Notes: generated from the letters alone by a model not told the origin. Shown: positions 6,579 through 15,272, counted from the first letter of the stretch. The stretch: DNA of 32,036 bases from an uncultured Ruminococcus sp. (GCA_904377845.1 CAJFGR010000022.1:1-32036), one strand, 5' to 3'. A program made the numbers and translations.

Positions 6579-7301
6579 ATGAAAAGAAAAATGTTAATAT
6601 TCACTTTTACTGCTGTTCTTGTACTTGGGCTTGCCGGATGCAGTAACGAGAAGAAAGCAGGTGAGTCTATCACTGAAGAAGTGGACGGCTATACCGATGA
6701 GGTGGAGGAGGCAATGGGCGGTCAGCTCAACGCACCCAGCGAGGCTGTGACCAAAGCGGTTTCAAATACCTGGGTTGTCTCGGGCAGCGATGATGTATAT
6801 GAACTGAAATCAGATGGTACCGGAAAAATGAATGATGAAGAACTGACATTTGAGTGTGGTTTTGATGATGAGAAGAATATTACTCTCCAGATGCAGATTG
6901 GCGGTAAAGAGCATCTCTATGCAATTTCAACAGATGATACCGGGTACGGAATTAACCTGACATCTCTGGATGGCGGCAAAGATCTTTATTTCCTTCCGGC
7001 TGATCTTGAGTTTCTTGCGATGGATGATGAGAGAGCACAGGGAATTATCGGTGAGTGGAAAGACGAGAGCGGAAATACTTACCGTTTTGATAAAGACAAG
7101 AATCTGAAAATCAAAGGAGACAGTACAGATACAGATGGTACCTTCAGTGTTGTTGAAGATGAAAACGGTACACTGCTTCTGAGGATTGTTGTCCCAGGGG
7201 GCTCTCTGGAGTACGAATATACCCTGAATGCAGATAATACACAGATGGATCTGGTCAGTCCCGGAACAGATACTATCCATACATGGACGAAAAATCAGTG
7301 A
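6579..7301 (+). CDS. Predicted lipoprotein of unknown function
   Basis: 240 residues. A short basic start (MKRK), a hydrophobic stretch and the lipobox LAGC (Cys21) indicate an exported, lipid-anchored surface protein. The mature part is acidic. It contains a beta-rich domain that includes GIIGEWKDESGNTYRFDKDKNLKI, resembling the short calycin-like repeats (DUF5640-type) common in Firmicute lipoproteins; an earlier segment, SNTWVVSGSDDVYELKSDGTGKM, looks like a second, diverged copy. A ribosome binding site GGAGA lies 8 nt upstream. No promoter is clear between the tRNA terminator and the gene, so read-through is possible. Function is not recognisable; the domain assignment is inferred. Confidence 0.8.
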   Translation: MKRKMLIFTFTAVLVLGLAGCSNEKKAGESITEEVDGYTDEVEEAMGGQLNAPSEAVTKAVSNTWVVSGSDDVYELKSDGTGKMNDEELTFECGFDDEKNITLQMQIGGKEHLYAISTDDTGYGINLTSLDGGKDLYFLPADLEFLAMDDERAQGIIGEWKDESGNTYRFDKDKNLKIKGDSTDTDGTFSVVEDENGTLLLRIVVPGGSLEYEYTLNADNTQMDLVSPGTDTIHTWTKNQ

Positions 7302-7327
7302 TTTTATGACAGACAGATAAGATAAAC

Positions 7328-7376
7328 AGAAGGATGTTTCAATGCCGGAAGCAGTAAAACATCCTTCTATTTTTTT
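7328..7376 (+). terminator. Terminator after the lipoprotein gene
   Basis: Arms AGAAGGATGTTT (7328-7339) and AAACATCCTTCT (7357-7368), then seven T. The 3' arm just reaches the stop codon of the convergent XRE gene, so the stem overlaps both 3' ends. Confidence 0.85.
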
Positions 7377-7609
7377 CTATTAGGGGGAACCGGCCTCTCT
7401 CTTCCGGCAAGTTCATCAAGTGATACATCGAAATAATCAGCAATCTGCATGAGCAGATAGATATCGGGCAGAGTAACTCCGCGCTCATAGGCGGAAATTG
7501 ACTGCCTTCCGATATGAAGTTCCAGAGCAAGAGTGTTCTGTTTCATTTCCTTCTGCCTGCGCAGACTCCGTATATTTTTGCCGATTATATTATCTATATG
7601 TTCTTTCAT
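7367..7609 (-). CDS. Small XRE-family HTH regulator
   Basis: 80 residues, essentially a single Cro/CI-type helix-turn-helix: GKNIRSLRRQKEMKQNTLALELHIGRQSISAYERGVTLPDIYLLMQIADYFDVSLDEL spans residues 10-67, with the conserved recognition part GRQSISAYERG. It is probably a DNA-binding repressor with no sensor domain. The start ATG at 7609 lacks a strong ribosome binding site. It is convergent with the lipoprotein gene and divergent from pap; its target is unknown. Confidence 0.85.
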   Translation of the reverse strand: MKEHIDNIIGKNIRSLRRQKEMKQNTLALELHIGRQSISAYERGVTLPDIYLLMQIADYFDVSLDELAGRERPVPPNRKK

Positions 7610-7775
7610 TTTAATTTTTCTGACTGAACCCTCATGACAGCACAGCTGTTTCTTTGTTTTATTCTAACATTCTTCATAATATAAAGCGTATGATATCCTG
7701 AAAATGAGTGCTACAATACGTTGCATATAAGTTAGCTGGAAGATACGAAGAAGTGAAGACAAGAGTGAAATATAA

Positions 7776-7819
7776 AAAATCTGAAAAGAAAGAATCTTAT
7801 ACAGATTTTCTCTTTTTTT
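7776..7819 (+). terminator. Terminator-like hairpin in the gap before pap
   Basis: AAAATCTG (7776-7783) pairs with CAGATTTT (7802-7809), followed by CTCTTTTTTTA. No coding region lies upstream on this strand for 450 nt, so it either ends an unannotated short transcript or is fortuitous. The remaining sequence from 7610 to 7775 shows nothing I can name. Confidence 0.4.
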
Positions 7820-7832
7820 ATTGATTATATGG

Positions 7833-7838
7833 TATAAT
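7833..7838 (+). promoter_or_regulatory. -10 box of the pap promoter
   Basis: Perfect TATAAT preceded by ATGG, 60 nt before the pap start. The expected -35 position holds only a T-rich sequence (7810-7815), so an activator or upstream A/T tract may contribute. Confidence 0.5.
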
Positions 7839-7897
7839 TACAATAATTTACAGGAACCGGTCAATAATATCAGAATAAGAGCAATGGAGGATGGATT

Positions 7898-9448
7898 ATG
7901 TTAGAAAAAGTTGATCTGACAAAGAAGGTATCAAAGGAAGAATATAAAGAAAAGATGGAACAGCTTGAGGTGAAGCTGGGGAGGCTTCAGAGGGAGAGTA
8001 AAGCGCTGGGTATTCCTGTTCTGATTGTATTTGAAGGTTTCGGCGCTGCGGGAAAGGGACTGCAGATCGGACATCTGATTCAGAGTATGGATCCCAGAGG
8101 CTTCGAAGTTCATCCGATCAAGAATGAGACAGAAGAAGAGAGGATGCATCCGTTTATGTGGAGGTTCTGGACAAAGACACCGGCCAGAGGCAGAATTGCT
8201 ATCTTTGACGGAAGCTGGTACAGAAGGGTTTTGATAGACCGGTTTGAAAAGAGAACGAAGAGCAAAGACCTTCCCGCTGCATTCCATTCAATTAATTCAT
8301 TTGAACAGCAGCTTGTCGAAGACGGCAATCTGATTATAAAACTATTCCTTGATATTGATAAAAAAGAGCAGAAAAAGAGATTTGACAAGCTTGAGAAAAA
8401 CAAAGAGACTGCATGGCGTGTGAGTCAGGGGGACCGGGAGAGAAATGCCCGTTATGATGAATATGCGTCTATGATGGAGGATATGCTTTTTAAGACGGAT
8501 ACGGACTATGCCCCATGGACAATTATTGAGTCGATGGACCGCAGGTTTGCCACTCTTAAGATCTATACAACAGTAATTAAGGCAATGGCAGACCAGATTG
8601 AAAAAGTAAAACGCCAAAATGCAGAGAAAGCGGCAGAGAAAGCCTCTGTGTCAAAAGAAACTTCAGGTGCGGTTGATCCGGTCGATGAGATTGCACGTGA
8701 AGCAGATGCACAGATGAGAGAATTGCAGGTATCGATCCTGTCGAAGGCGGATTTGAGCCTGAGCTATACAAGAGAAGAATACAAAGAGAAACTGGATAAG
8801 CTTCAGAAGAAACTGGAAAAACTTCACAGTGAACTGTATCGAAGAAGAATCCCGGTTGTACTTGGGTTCGAAGGGTGGGATGCAGGCGGAAAGGGCGGCG
8901 CAATCAAGCGGCTTACCGCAAGGATGGATCCGAGAGGGTATGTTGTGAATCCGACTGCATCCCCGAATGACATTGAAAAAGCGCATCATTATCTCTGGAG
9001 ATTCTGGAGAGCAATGCCAAAAGACGGTCACGTGGCTATTTTTGACAGGACATGGTACGGCCGTGTGATGGTGGAGAGAATAGAAGGGTTCTGTACAACT
9101 GAAGAGTGGAAAAGAGCATATAAAGAAATCAATGATATGGAAAAAGACCTGTATGATGCCGGAGCTATTGTGATTAAGTTCTGGATGCATATCGATAAGG
9201 ATGAGCAGGAACGGAGATTTAAAGAGCGCCAGGAAAATCCGGAAAAACAGTGGAAAATTACGGATGAGGACTGGAGAAACCGTGAGAAATGGGATCAGTA
9301 TGAGGATGCGGTAAACGAAATGTTGATGCGTACTTCCACCGATTATGCACCGTGGGTTGTTGTGGAGGGCAACAGCAAATATTATGCCCGCGTGAAAGTA
9401 CTTAAAACTGTAGTTGACGCCATTGAAGCGCGCCTGAAAGAGGAATGA
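7898..9448 (+). CDS. pap: Polyphosphate:AMP phosphotransferase (two PPK2 domains)
   Basis: 516 residues made of two PPK2 domains joined by a Lys/Ala-rich linker (about 228-285). Two-domain (class II) PPK2 enzymes transfer phosphate from polyphosphate to AMP, giving ADP. The C-terminal domain is complete: Walker A GWDAGGKG near residue 326, MDPRGY, and the Walker B/lid segment FDRTWYGRVMVERIEGF. The N-terminal domain has the altered forms GFGAAGKG (47-54) and FDGSWYRR, lacking the Asp and Arg of those motifs, so it is probably structural or non-catalytic, as reported for this class. The ATG follows ATGGAGGAT. The dgt start follows 4 nt after the stop, so the two are co-transcribed. Confidence 0.92.
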   Translation: MLEKVDLTKKVSKEEYKEKMEQLEVKLGRLQRESKALGIPVLIVFEGFGAAGKGLQIGHLIQSMDPRGFEVHPIKNETEEERMHPFMWRFWTKTPARGRIAIFDGSWYRRVLIDRFEKRTKSKDLPAAFHSINSFEQQLVEDGNLIIKLFLDIDKKEQKKRFDKLEKNKETAWRVSQGDRERNARYDEYASMMEDMLFKTDTDYAPWTIIESMDRRFATLKIYTTVIKAMADQIEKVKRQNAEKAAEKASVSKETSGAVDPVDEIAREADAQMRELQVSILSKADLSLSYTREEYKEKLDKLQKKLEKLHSELYRRRIPVVLGFEGWDAGGKGGAIKRLTARMDPRGYVVNPTASPNDIEKAHHYLWRFWRAMPKDGHVAIFDRTWYGRVMVERIEGFCTTEEWKRAYKEINDMEKDLYDAGAIVIKFWMHIDKDEQERRFKERQENPEKQWKITDEDWRNREKWDQYEDAVNEMLMRTSTDYAPWVVVEGNSKYYARVKVLKTVVDAIEARLKEE

Positions 9449-9452
9449 TGCT

Positions 9453-10454
9453 ATGACAATCAGGGAGCAGCTTGAAGAACGGGAAAGGAAAAACTTAAGC
9501 CCCTATGCCACACTGAGCTGCAGCACAAAGGGGCGGATGCGGGATGAGCCGCAGTGTGATATCCGGCCGGTCTTTCAGAGAGACCGGGACCGGATTCTGC
9601 ACTGCAAGGCTTTCCGCCGGCTGAAGCAGAAGACGCAGGTGTTTCTCCTGCCAAGCGGTGATCACTACAGAACGAGGCTGACACACACGCTGGAAGTATC
9701 CCAGAATGCAAGGACAATCGCCAGGGCTCTGCGTCTGAATGAAGATCTTGTGGAGGCGATCGCACTTGGTCATGACCTGGGACATACACCATTTGGCCAT
9801 GCCGGGGAGAGGGCATTGAATACGGTATATCATTTTTCACATAATAAGCAAAGTCTGAGGGTGGTTGACTGTATTGAAAAAGAAGGAAGAGGTCTTAACC
9901 TGACATGGGAGGTCAGAGACGGAATCTTAAATCATCAGACGGCAGGTCATCCCCACACGCTGGAGGGACAGGTTTTGAGAATTTCGGATAAGCTTGCCTA
10001 TATCTACCACGATATGGATGATGCAATCAGGGGAGGCATCCTGACAGAAGAGGATATTCCCGCGGACATCCGCAATATACTTGGCAGCTCATGTAAGGAA
10101 AGACTTAATAAACTGATTCATGACGTGATTATAAACAGTATGGACCGGCCTCAGATCTGTATGTCTCCGACCGTGGAAAAGGCGATGTCGGATCTTCGAA
10201 GGTTTATGTTTGAAAATGTTTATTTAAATCCAAAAGCGAAGGGAGAGGAAGATAAAGCGGTACATATGATTGAACAGCTGTTCGAGTATTATATGAAGTG
10301 GCCGGAAGCGCTCCCGCAGCAGTTTAGGAATGCACTGGAAAAAACTGATATCAGCCGTGAACAGGTTGTCTGTGATCATATCGCGGGAATGACAGATTCT
10401 TATGCCGTAAAGAAATTTCAGGATTATTTTGTTCCGGAATCATGGAAAATTTAA
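9453..10454 (+). CDS. dgt: dGTP triphosphohydrolase-like HD-domain protein
   Basis: 333 residues, the short clostridial form of the dGTPase family. It hydrolyses dNTPs to deoxynucleosides plus triphosphate, controlling dNTP pools. The HD metal site is visible: H78 in RLTHTLEV, H107-D108 in ALGHDLGHTPFGHAGE, and a downstream LAYIYHDMDD holding the later Asp. N-terminal FQRDRDRILHCKAFRRLKQKTQVF is also typical. GAGGAA lies 8 nt upstream of the ATG, inside the end of pap. Next to dnaG, as in many Clostridia. Exact nucleotide preference is not known from sequence. Confidence 0.9.
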   Translation: MTIREQLEERERKNLSPYATLSCSTKGRMRDEPQCDIRPVFQRDRDRILHCKAFRRLKQKTQVFLLPSGDHYRTRLTHTLEVSQNARTIARALRLNEDLVEAIALGHDLGHTPFGHAGERALNTVYHFSHNKQSLRVVDCIEKEGRGLNLTWEVRDGILNHQTAGHPHTLEGQVLRISDKLAYIYHDMDDAIRGGILTEEDIPADIRNILGSSCKERLNKLIHDVIINSMDRPQICMSPTVEKAMSDLRRFMFENVYLNPKAKGEEDKAVHMIEQLFEYYMKWPEALPQQFRNALEKTDISREQVVCDHIAGMTDSYAVKKFQDYFVPESWKI

Positions 10455-10521
10455 AAAAATAAAGGAAACCAAAAACTTTTGTCGAATATATATTATAGGG
10501 TATTCTTTATGGAGGCGGAAC

Positions 10522-12303
10522 ATGTACTATCCTGATGAGCTGATTGAAGAGATAAGGACAAGAAATGATATAGTAGATGTGATCTCCGGCTATGTCCGGC
10601 TGCAGAAAAAGGGCAGTTCATATTTTGGGCTCTGCCCTTTTCATAATGAGAAATCACCGTCTTTTTCTGTGAGCAGGCAGAAGCAGATGTATTACTGTTT
10701 CGGATGCGGCGCAGGGGGAAACGTATTTACGTTTTTGATGGAATATGAGAATTTCTCCTTTATGGAAGCGGTAAAGTTTCTGGCAGACCGTGCGGGAATC
10801 AGGCTTCCGGAGATGGAATACTCGAAAGAGGCAAAAGAAAAGGCAGATCTTAAAGCCTCAATCCTCGAGGTGAACAAGAAAGCAGCAAAGTACTATTATG
10901 TACAGCTGAGATCGGAACGCGGGCAGAAAGCCTATACATATTTGAAAGACAGAGGTCTGTCTGATGATACGATAAAAGCTTTTGGCCTTGGATATTCCAA
11001 TGTTTTCAGTGATGATCTGTATAAATTCCTGAGACAGGAGGGATACAGTGAAGATCTGATCCGTCAGGCGGGGCTGATTAATACAGATGAGAAGAAAGGT
11101 GTCTACGATAAATTCTGGAATCGGGTGATCTTTCCGATTATGGATGTGAACAGCCGGGTGATCGGTTTCGGCGGGCGTGTAATGGGAGATGCCAAGCCCA
11201 AATATCTTAACTCTCCGGAAACGCCGGTGTTTGATAAGAGCAGGAATCTGTACGGGCTGAACCGAGCCAGAACATCGAAGAAGCCGTATTTTCTCCTGTG
11301 CGAGGGATACATGGATGTAATATCGCTGCATCAGGCGGGATTTACCAACGCCGTGGCGTCTCTCGGAACAGCGCTTACTGCGGGGCACGCTTCTCTGATT
11401 AAAAGATATGTCAAAGAGGTATACCTTACATATGACAGTGACGACGCGGGTACACGTGCGGCGCTTCGGGCGGTGCCTATTTTAAGAGAAGCCGGTATTT
11501 CTGCCAGGGTTGTACGCATGGATCCGTATAAAGATCCGGATGAATTTATTAAAAACCTTGGAGCGGAGGAATACGAGAAGAGGATACAGAATGCAAGAAA
11601 CGGCTTCATGTTCAGTCTGGAGATGCTGGAGAGGGATTACGATATGGCTTCTCCGGAGGGAAAGACGGAATTCTTTCGTGAGGCAGCAAGACGGCTTCTT
11701 GCGTTTGAAGATGAGCTGGAACGTAATAATTATATTGAGGCGGTAGCCTCTGCCTATAAAGTGAGCAGGGAAAGCCTTGAGAAGCTGGTGGCAAAGACTG
11801 CGGTTAGTTCCGGGCTGGCAAGGCCGGCTGCAAGACCGAAGCGGGCAGAAGGCACGGCAAATGACAAACGAAAAGAAGACGGTATCCTGACATCCCAGAA
11901 GGCGCTGCTTACATGGATGATTGAGGATGAGAAACTTTTCAGCAGAATCAGCAGTTATATTCATCCGGATGATTTTTCTGATGGCATATACCGAAAAGTG
12001 GCGGAACTTCTCTATGAACAGCATAAAAACGGAAGCGTAACTCCTGCAAGCATACTGAATCATTTTACAGAGGAAGAGGAGCACAGAGAAGCGGCGTCTC
12101 TCTTTAACACGAAGATCAGGCAACTGAAGACAAAGGAAGAAGAGGAACAGGCTTTAAAAGAGATTATTCTCCGGGTAAAGAGTCACAGCATTGATGAACG
12201 GACGCACAGGCTTGATCCGACGGATATGGCAGGTCTGCAGCGGCTTATGGAGGAGAAGAGAAAGCTTGAGGGCTTGAGAACACTGCATATTTCTATTGAT
12301 TAA
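10522..12303 (+). CDS. dnaG: DNA primase
   Basis: 593 residues. DnaG makes the RNA primers for replication. Domains in order: a CHC2 zinc finger with C38, H41, C59 and C62; an N-terminal core with the RNA-polymerase-like basic patch (FWNRVIFPIMDVNSRVIGFGG); a TOPRIM domain with LLCEGYMDVISL and DSDDAG, supplying the acidic metal ligands; and a C-terminal helicase-binding domain (about 450-593). ATG 10522 is chosen because GGAGG lies 6 nt upstream and MYYPDELIEEIRTRNDIVDVI is the family start; the longer open frame reaching back into dgt has no support. It sits in the conserved dnaG-rpoD order. Confidence 0.97.
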   Translation: MYYPDELIEEIRTRNDIVDVISGYVRLQKKGSSYFGLCPFHNEKSPSFSVSRQKQMYYCFGCGAGGNVFTFLMEYENFSFMEAVKFLADRAGIRLPEMEYSKEAKEKADLKASILEVNKKAAKYYYVQLRSERGQKAYTYLKDRGLSDDTIKAFGLGYSNVFSDDLYKFLRQEGYSEDLIRQAGLINTDEKKGVYDKFWNRVIFPIMDVNSRVIGFGGRVMGDAKPKYLNSPETPVFDKSRNLYGLNRARTSKKPYFLLCEGYMDVISLHQAGFTNAVASLGTALTAGHASLIKRYVKEVYLTYDSDDAGTRAALRAVPILREAGISARVVRMDPYKDPDEFIKNLGAEEYEKRIQNARNGFMFSLEMLERDYDMASPEGKTEFFREAARRLLAFEDELERNNYIEAVASAYKVSRESLEKLVAKTAVSSGLARPAARPKRAEGTANDKRKEDGILTSQKALLTWMIEDEKLFSRISSYIHPDDFSDGIYRKVAELLYEQHKNGSVTPASILNHFTEEEEHREAASLFNTKIRQLKTKEEEEQALKEIILRVKSHSIDERTHRLDPTDMAGLQRLMEEKRKLEGLRTLHISID

Positions 12304-12360
12304 GGATAAAATAAAACAAGATAGCCCGCGCTTGTGCGCAGGCGAAGGAAGGATGGACAC

Positions 12361-13479
12361 ATGGAAGAAAATGCACAGAAATTTCTGGAAAGAATGAATG
12401 AACTTGTAGCGCTGGGAAAGAAAAAGAAAAGCATACTGGATGTTCAGGAGATCAATGATTTCTTTACAGATATGGAGCTGACAACCGATCAGATGGAAAA
12501 AGTCTTCGATTATCTGGAGGCGAACAATATCGATGTCCTGCGCATCAGCGGTGATACGGAAGACGATGCAGATATGGATATTGACGGTATTATATCCGAT
12601 GAGGAAGACGTCGATATGGAGAACATCGACCTGTCCGTCCCGGAAGGAGTAAGTATAGAAGATCCGGTTCGTATGTATTTAAAAGAGATCGGAAAAGTGC
12701 CACTTTTAAGTGCTGAACGCGAGATTGAGCTCGCCCAGAGAATGGAAGAAGGGGATGAGGATGCAAAAAAAGAGCTTGCAGAAGCCAATCTCCGTCTTGT
12801 GGTCAGTATTGCCAAGAGATATGTGGGCAGAGGAATGCTTTTCCTTGATCTGATTCAGGAGGGAAATCTGGGCCTGATCAAGGCGGTTGAAAAGTTTGAC
12901 TATCACAAGGGTTATAAATTCAGTACCTATGCAACATGGTGGATTCGTCAGGCAATTACAAGAGCGATAGCAGATCAGGCGAGGACGATCCGTATTCCGG
13001 TGCATATGGTGGAGACGATTAATAAACTGATTCGTGTGTCCAGACAGCTTCTCCAGGAATTAGGAAGAGAACCGCTTCCGGAGGAGATCGCAAAAGAACT
13101 GGACATGCCTGTCGAAAGAGTGCGTGAGATCCTGAAAATCTCGCAGGAACCGGTTTCTCTGGAAACACCTATCGGTGAGGAGGAAGACAGTCATCTGGGA
13201 GATTTTATACAGGACGATAATGTACCGGTACCGGCAGAAGCTGCAGCGCAGACACTCCTGAAGGAACAGCTGGATGAGGTGCTGGACACACTGACAGAGA
13301 GAGAGCAGAAAGTACTGCGGCTGCGTTTCGGCATGAATGACGGACGCGCCCGAACACTTGAAGAAGTGGGAAAAGAGTTCGATGTCACGAGAGAACGTAT
13401 CCGTCAGATTGAGGCAAAAGCTCTGAGAAAACTGAGACACCCGAGCCGCAGCAGAAAACTGAGAGATTACTTAGACTAA
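12361..13479 (+). CDS. rpoD: Primary sigma factor RpoD (SigA)
   Basis: 372 residues, a Firmicute-size housekeeping sigma-70 factor. Region 1.1-like N-terminus (1-60), acidic linker (65-92), region 1.2 (98-130), region 2 with [29 protein letters not shown] around 171-199 (-10 recognition and melting), region 3 (about 219-295), and region 4 with [29 protein letters not shown] around 333-361 (-35 recognition). ATG 12361 is preceded by GGAAGGA; an in-frame GTG at 12334 is not needed. It lies 57 nt after dnaG, the macromolecular-synthesis arrangement. The promoters seen in this window (TTGACA-17-TATAAT type) match this factor. Confidence 0.98.
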   Translation: MEENAQKFLERMNELVALGKKKKSILDVQEINDFFTDMELTTDQMEKVFDYLEANNIDVLRISGDTEDDADMDIDGIISDEEDVDMENIDLSVPEGVSIEDPVRMYLKEIGKVPLLSAEREIELAQRMEEGDEDAKKELAEANLRLVVSIAKRYVGRGMLFLDLIQEGNLGLIKAVEKFDYHKGYKFSTYATWWIRQAITRAIADQARTIRIPVHMVETINKLIRVSRQLLQELGREPLPEEIAKELDMPVERVREILKISQEPVSLETPIGEEEDSHLGDFIQDDNVPVPAEAAAQTLLKEQLDEVLDTLTEREQKVLRLRFGMNDGRARTLEEVGKEFDVTRERIRQIEAKALRKLRHPSRSRKLRDYLD

Positions 13480-13488
13480 CAGTTCAGC

Positions 13489-13548
13489 CATGCATATCTA
13501 TGTCCAAAGGAATATGCTTGCATATTCAACTGGACATAGATATGCATG
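13489..13548. repeat. 60-nt near-perfect palindrome after rpoD
   Basis: Outer arms CATGCATATCTATGTCC (13489-13505) and its exact complement at 13532-13548 enclose an inner pair GAATATGC/GCATATTC (13510-13517, 13520-13527) with a two-base centre. Of the 60 nt, about 52 can pair. There is no T-run, so it is not an ordinary terminator, though it could stall polymerase or protect mRNA 3' ends. CAGTTCAGCC at 13480-13489 is the exact complement of GGCTGAACTG at the end of each downstream repeat unit, so the whole 13480-13712 segment may form one folded element. Confidence 0.85.
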
Positions 13549-13568
13549 AGGTGAGCGCCTGCCTATGA

Positions 13569-13716
13569 GGAAAGAAGCGGCGACAGCCGCAGTAAGCACG
13601 GAGTGCGGCTTTCCGAATGGCGCGGCTGAACTGTGGACGCGCGGAAGGGAAAGAAACGGCGACAGCCGCAGTAAGCACGGAGTGCGGCTTTCCGAATGGC
13701 GCGGCTGAACTGTGGA
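13569..13716. repeat. Two tandem 69-nt repeat units between rpoD and trmK
   Basis: Units at 13569-13637 and 13648-13716 differ at one position of 69 (G at 13577, A at 13656) and are separated by 10 nt, giving a 79-nt period. Each unit contains an inverted repeat AGCCGCA...TGCGGCT and ends GGCTGAACTGTGGA. The second unit ends 11 nt before the trmK ATG and supplies sequence next to its ribosome binding site. Unit size, only two copies and internal symmetry argue against CRISPR and for a REP/MITE-like dispersed element. Confidence 0.85.
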
Positions 13717-13726
13717 TGGAGAAAAT

Positions 13727-14500
13727 ATGGAATTATCAAAACGTTTAAATGCGGTCGCCTCTCTTGTAACTGACGGATACCGGCTGGCAGATATCGGAAC
13801 AGACCATGCATATATTCCGATCCGTCTGATTCAGACCGGGCGGATACCCGGGGCAGTCGCCATGGATGTGAACAGAGGACCGCTTCTGCGGGCAGAAGAA
13901 AATATCCGGTTATACGGGCTGGAAGATAAGATTGTGACCCGAATTTCCGACGGCTTTTCAGCGTTAAAGAAAAATGAGGCTGACTCTGCGGTGATTGCGG
14001 GAATGGGCGGTCCGCTGACAATTCGTATTTTGCGGGATGGAGCCGGAACTGTCACTGCATTAAAGGAATGCATTCTTCAGCCTCAGTCTGAAATTGAAAA
14101 AGTGAGAGCCTTTCTTTTAGAGGAAGGTTTTTTCTTTCTCAGTGAAGATATGGTGGAAGAAGACGGAAAATATTATCCCATGATGAAAGTGAAACCGCCT
14201 GAGACCGGATATAATGTGGAAGAGGCGAACCGCGTAAAGCCACCGGAGTCCGCAAGGGTGGCATACTCCGGTGAATCTAATGCAGACGGCTGGAATGAAG
14301 CGGAACTCCGCTATGGAAAACTTCTGTTGAAGGATAAAAATCCTGTGCTCAGGGAGTTTCTCGAAAGAGAGATCCGTATTCGAATACGGATTCTGGATGA
14401 GCTGAAGAACAATACTTCAGAAAAAGCGGCTATGCGCCGGAAAGAACTGGAAAAAGAACTGGAAATAGCAGAGAAAGGGATGGACTATTATGCTGTGTAA
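13727..14500 (+). CDS. trmK: tRNA (adenine(22)-N1)-methyltransferase
   Basis: 257 residues. TrmK methylates A22 in the D-loop region of tRNAs using SAM. Visible motifs: SAM-binding LADIGTDHAYIPI (20-32), DVNRGPLLRAEENI (47-60), IAGMGG (90-95) and ILQPQSE (116-122). A coiled C-terminal helix ends the protein. Residues about 157-188 (KPPETGYNVEEANRVKPPES and on to NADG) look inserted relative to the family. They contain a KPPE duplication, and the underlying DNA carries inverted repeats (see 14239-14273). ATG 13727 has GGAG 5 nt upstream; an in-frame GTG at 13712 lies inside the repeat and is less likely. The last 11 nt overlap the next gene, indicating translational coupling. Confidence 0.92.
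   Translation: MELSKRLNAVASLVTDGYRLADIGTDHAYIPIRLIQTGRIPGAVAMDVNRGPLLRAEENIRLYGLEDKIVTRISDGFSALKKNEADSAVIAGMGGPLTIRILRDGAGTVTALKECILQPQSEIEKVRAFLLEEGFFFLSEDMVEEDGKYYPMMKVKPPETGYNVEEANRVKPPESARVAYSGESNADGWNEAELRYGKLLLKDKNPVLREFLEREIRIRIRILDELKNNTSEKAAMRRKELEKELEIAEKGMDYYAV
14239..14273. repeat. Inverted repeat inside trmK
   Basis: CACCGGAGT (14241-14249) and ACTCCGGTG (14265-14273) are perfect complements. GCCACC (14239-14244) also pairs with GGTGGC (14257-14262), giving two mutually exclusive hairpins. It lies in the middle of the extra protein segment of TrmK and keeps the reading frame. Confidence 0.7.
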
Positions 14501-15272
14501 AGAGATTATACAGGTGATTGAGGCAACTTATCCGAGAAATGCGGCACTGGATTTTGATAATGTGGGTCTGCTTGCCGGCAGGGCGGACAAAGAAGTATCC
14601 AGAGTATACCTTGCTCTGGATGCGACAGACGGAGTAATCGACAGGGCGGTTGAAGCCGGCGCGGATATGCTCATTACACATCATCCGCTGATTTTTTCTC
14701 CTATGAAAAAAGTGACGGACGAAGACTTTATCGGCAGAAGAGTTGTCAGACTGATTCAGAATGATATCGCTTATTATGCGATGCATACGAATTATGATGT
14801 GCTGGGAATGGCATCTCTCGCGGAAAAAATCCTGGGAATTAAGAATGCCCAGGTACTGGACGTCACGATGAGTGCGGATGAAAAAGAAGAGGGGATCGGT
14901 CGTGTGGGTGACCTGGAAAAGACTATGACGCTTGAGGAATGCTGCGTCTATGTGAAGCATAGACTGAAACTGGGCAGCCTGAAAGTTTTCGGCGATATGG
15001 ATCGCAAAGTCTCCAGGATGGCTGTTTCACCCGGATCGGGCAAGTCTGCCGTGGCTCCGGCTATTGCGAAAGGAGCGGATGTTCTGGTGACGGGAGACAT
15101 CGGACATCATGACGGACTGGATGCCGTGGAACAGGGGCTGGCTGTTATTGATGCGGGGCATTACGGGACAGAATATATCTTTATTGACGATATGAAACAA
15201 TTCCTGAACGAGAAACTGCCTGTACTGGAGGTCATCACGACGCCGATTATTCATCCATTTCAGATTATTTAA
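14490..15272 (+). CDS. Nif3-like dinuclear metal centre protein
   Basis: 260 residues, the short form of the Nif3/YqfO/YbgI family without the PII-like insert carried by the longer (about 370-residue) Firmicute proteins. Family members form hexameric toroids with a two-metal site; the cellular role is unsettled. Metal ligands are visible as H64-H65 in THHPLIF, D103 in HTNYDV, and H224/E228 in GHYGTE. GDIGHHD around 209-215 is also typical. The ATG overlaps the trmK stop by 11 nt. The trmK-Nif3 pair is a conserved neighbourhood after rpoD in Firmicutes, so a link to tRNA or RNA metabolism is possible but unproven. Confidence 0.92.
   Translation: MLCKEIIQVIEATYPRNAALDFDNVGLLAGRADKEVSRVYLALDATDGVIDRAVEAGADMLITHHPLIFSPMKKVTDEDFIGRRVVRLIQNDIAYYAMHTNYDVLGMASLAEKILGIKNAQVLDVTMSADEKEEGIGRVGDLEKTMTLEECCVYVKHRLKLGSLKVFGDMDRKVSRMAVSPGSGKSAVAPAIAKGADVLVTGDIGHHDGLDAVEQGLAVIDAGHYGTEYIFIDDMKQFLNEKLPVLEVITTPIIHPFQII

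Noticed and set aside
13569-13716. CRISPR array
   Set aside because: Only two units, 69 nt long, separated by 10 nt, with internal inverted repeats; no cas genes in the window.
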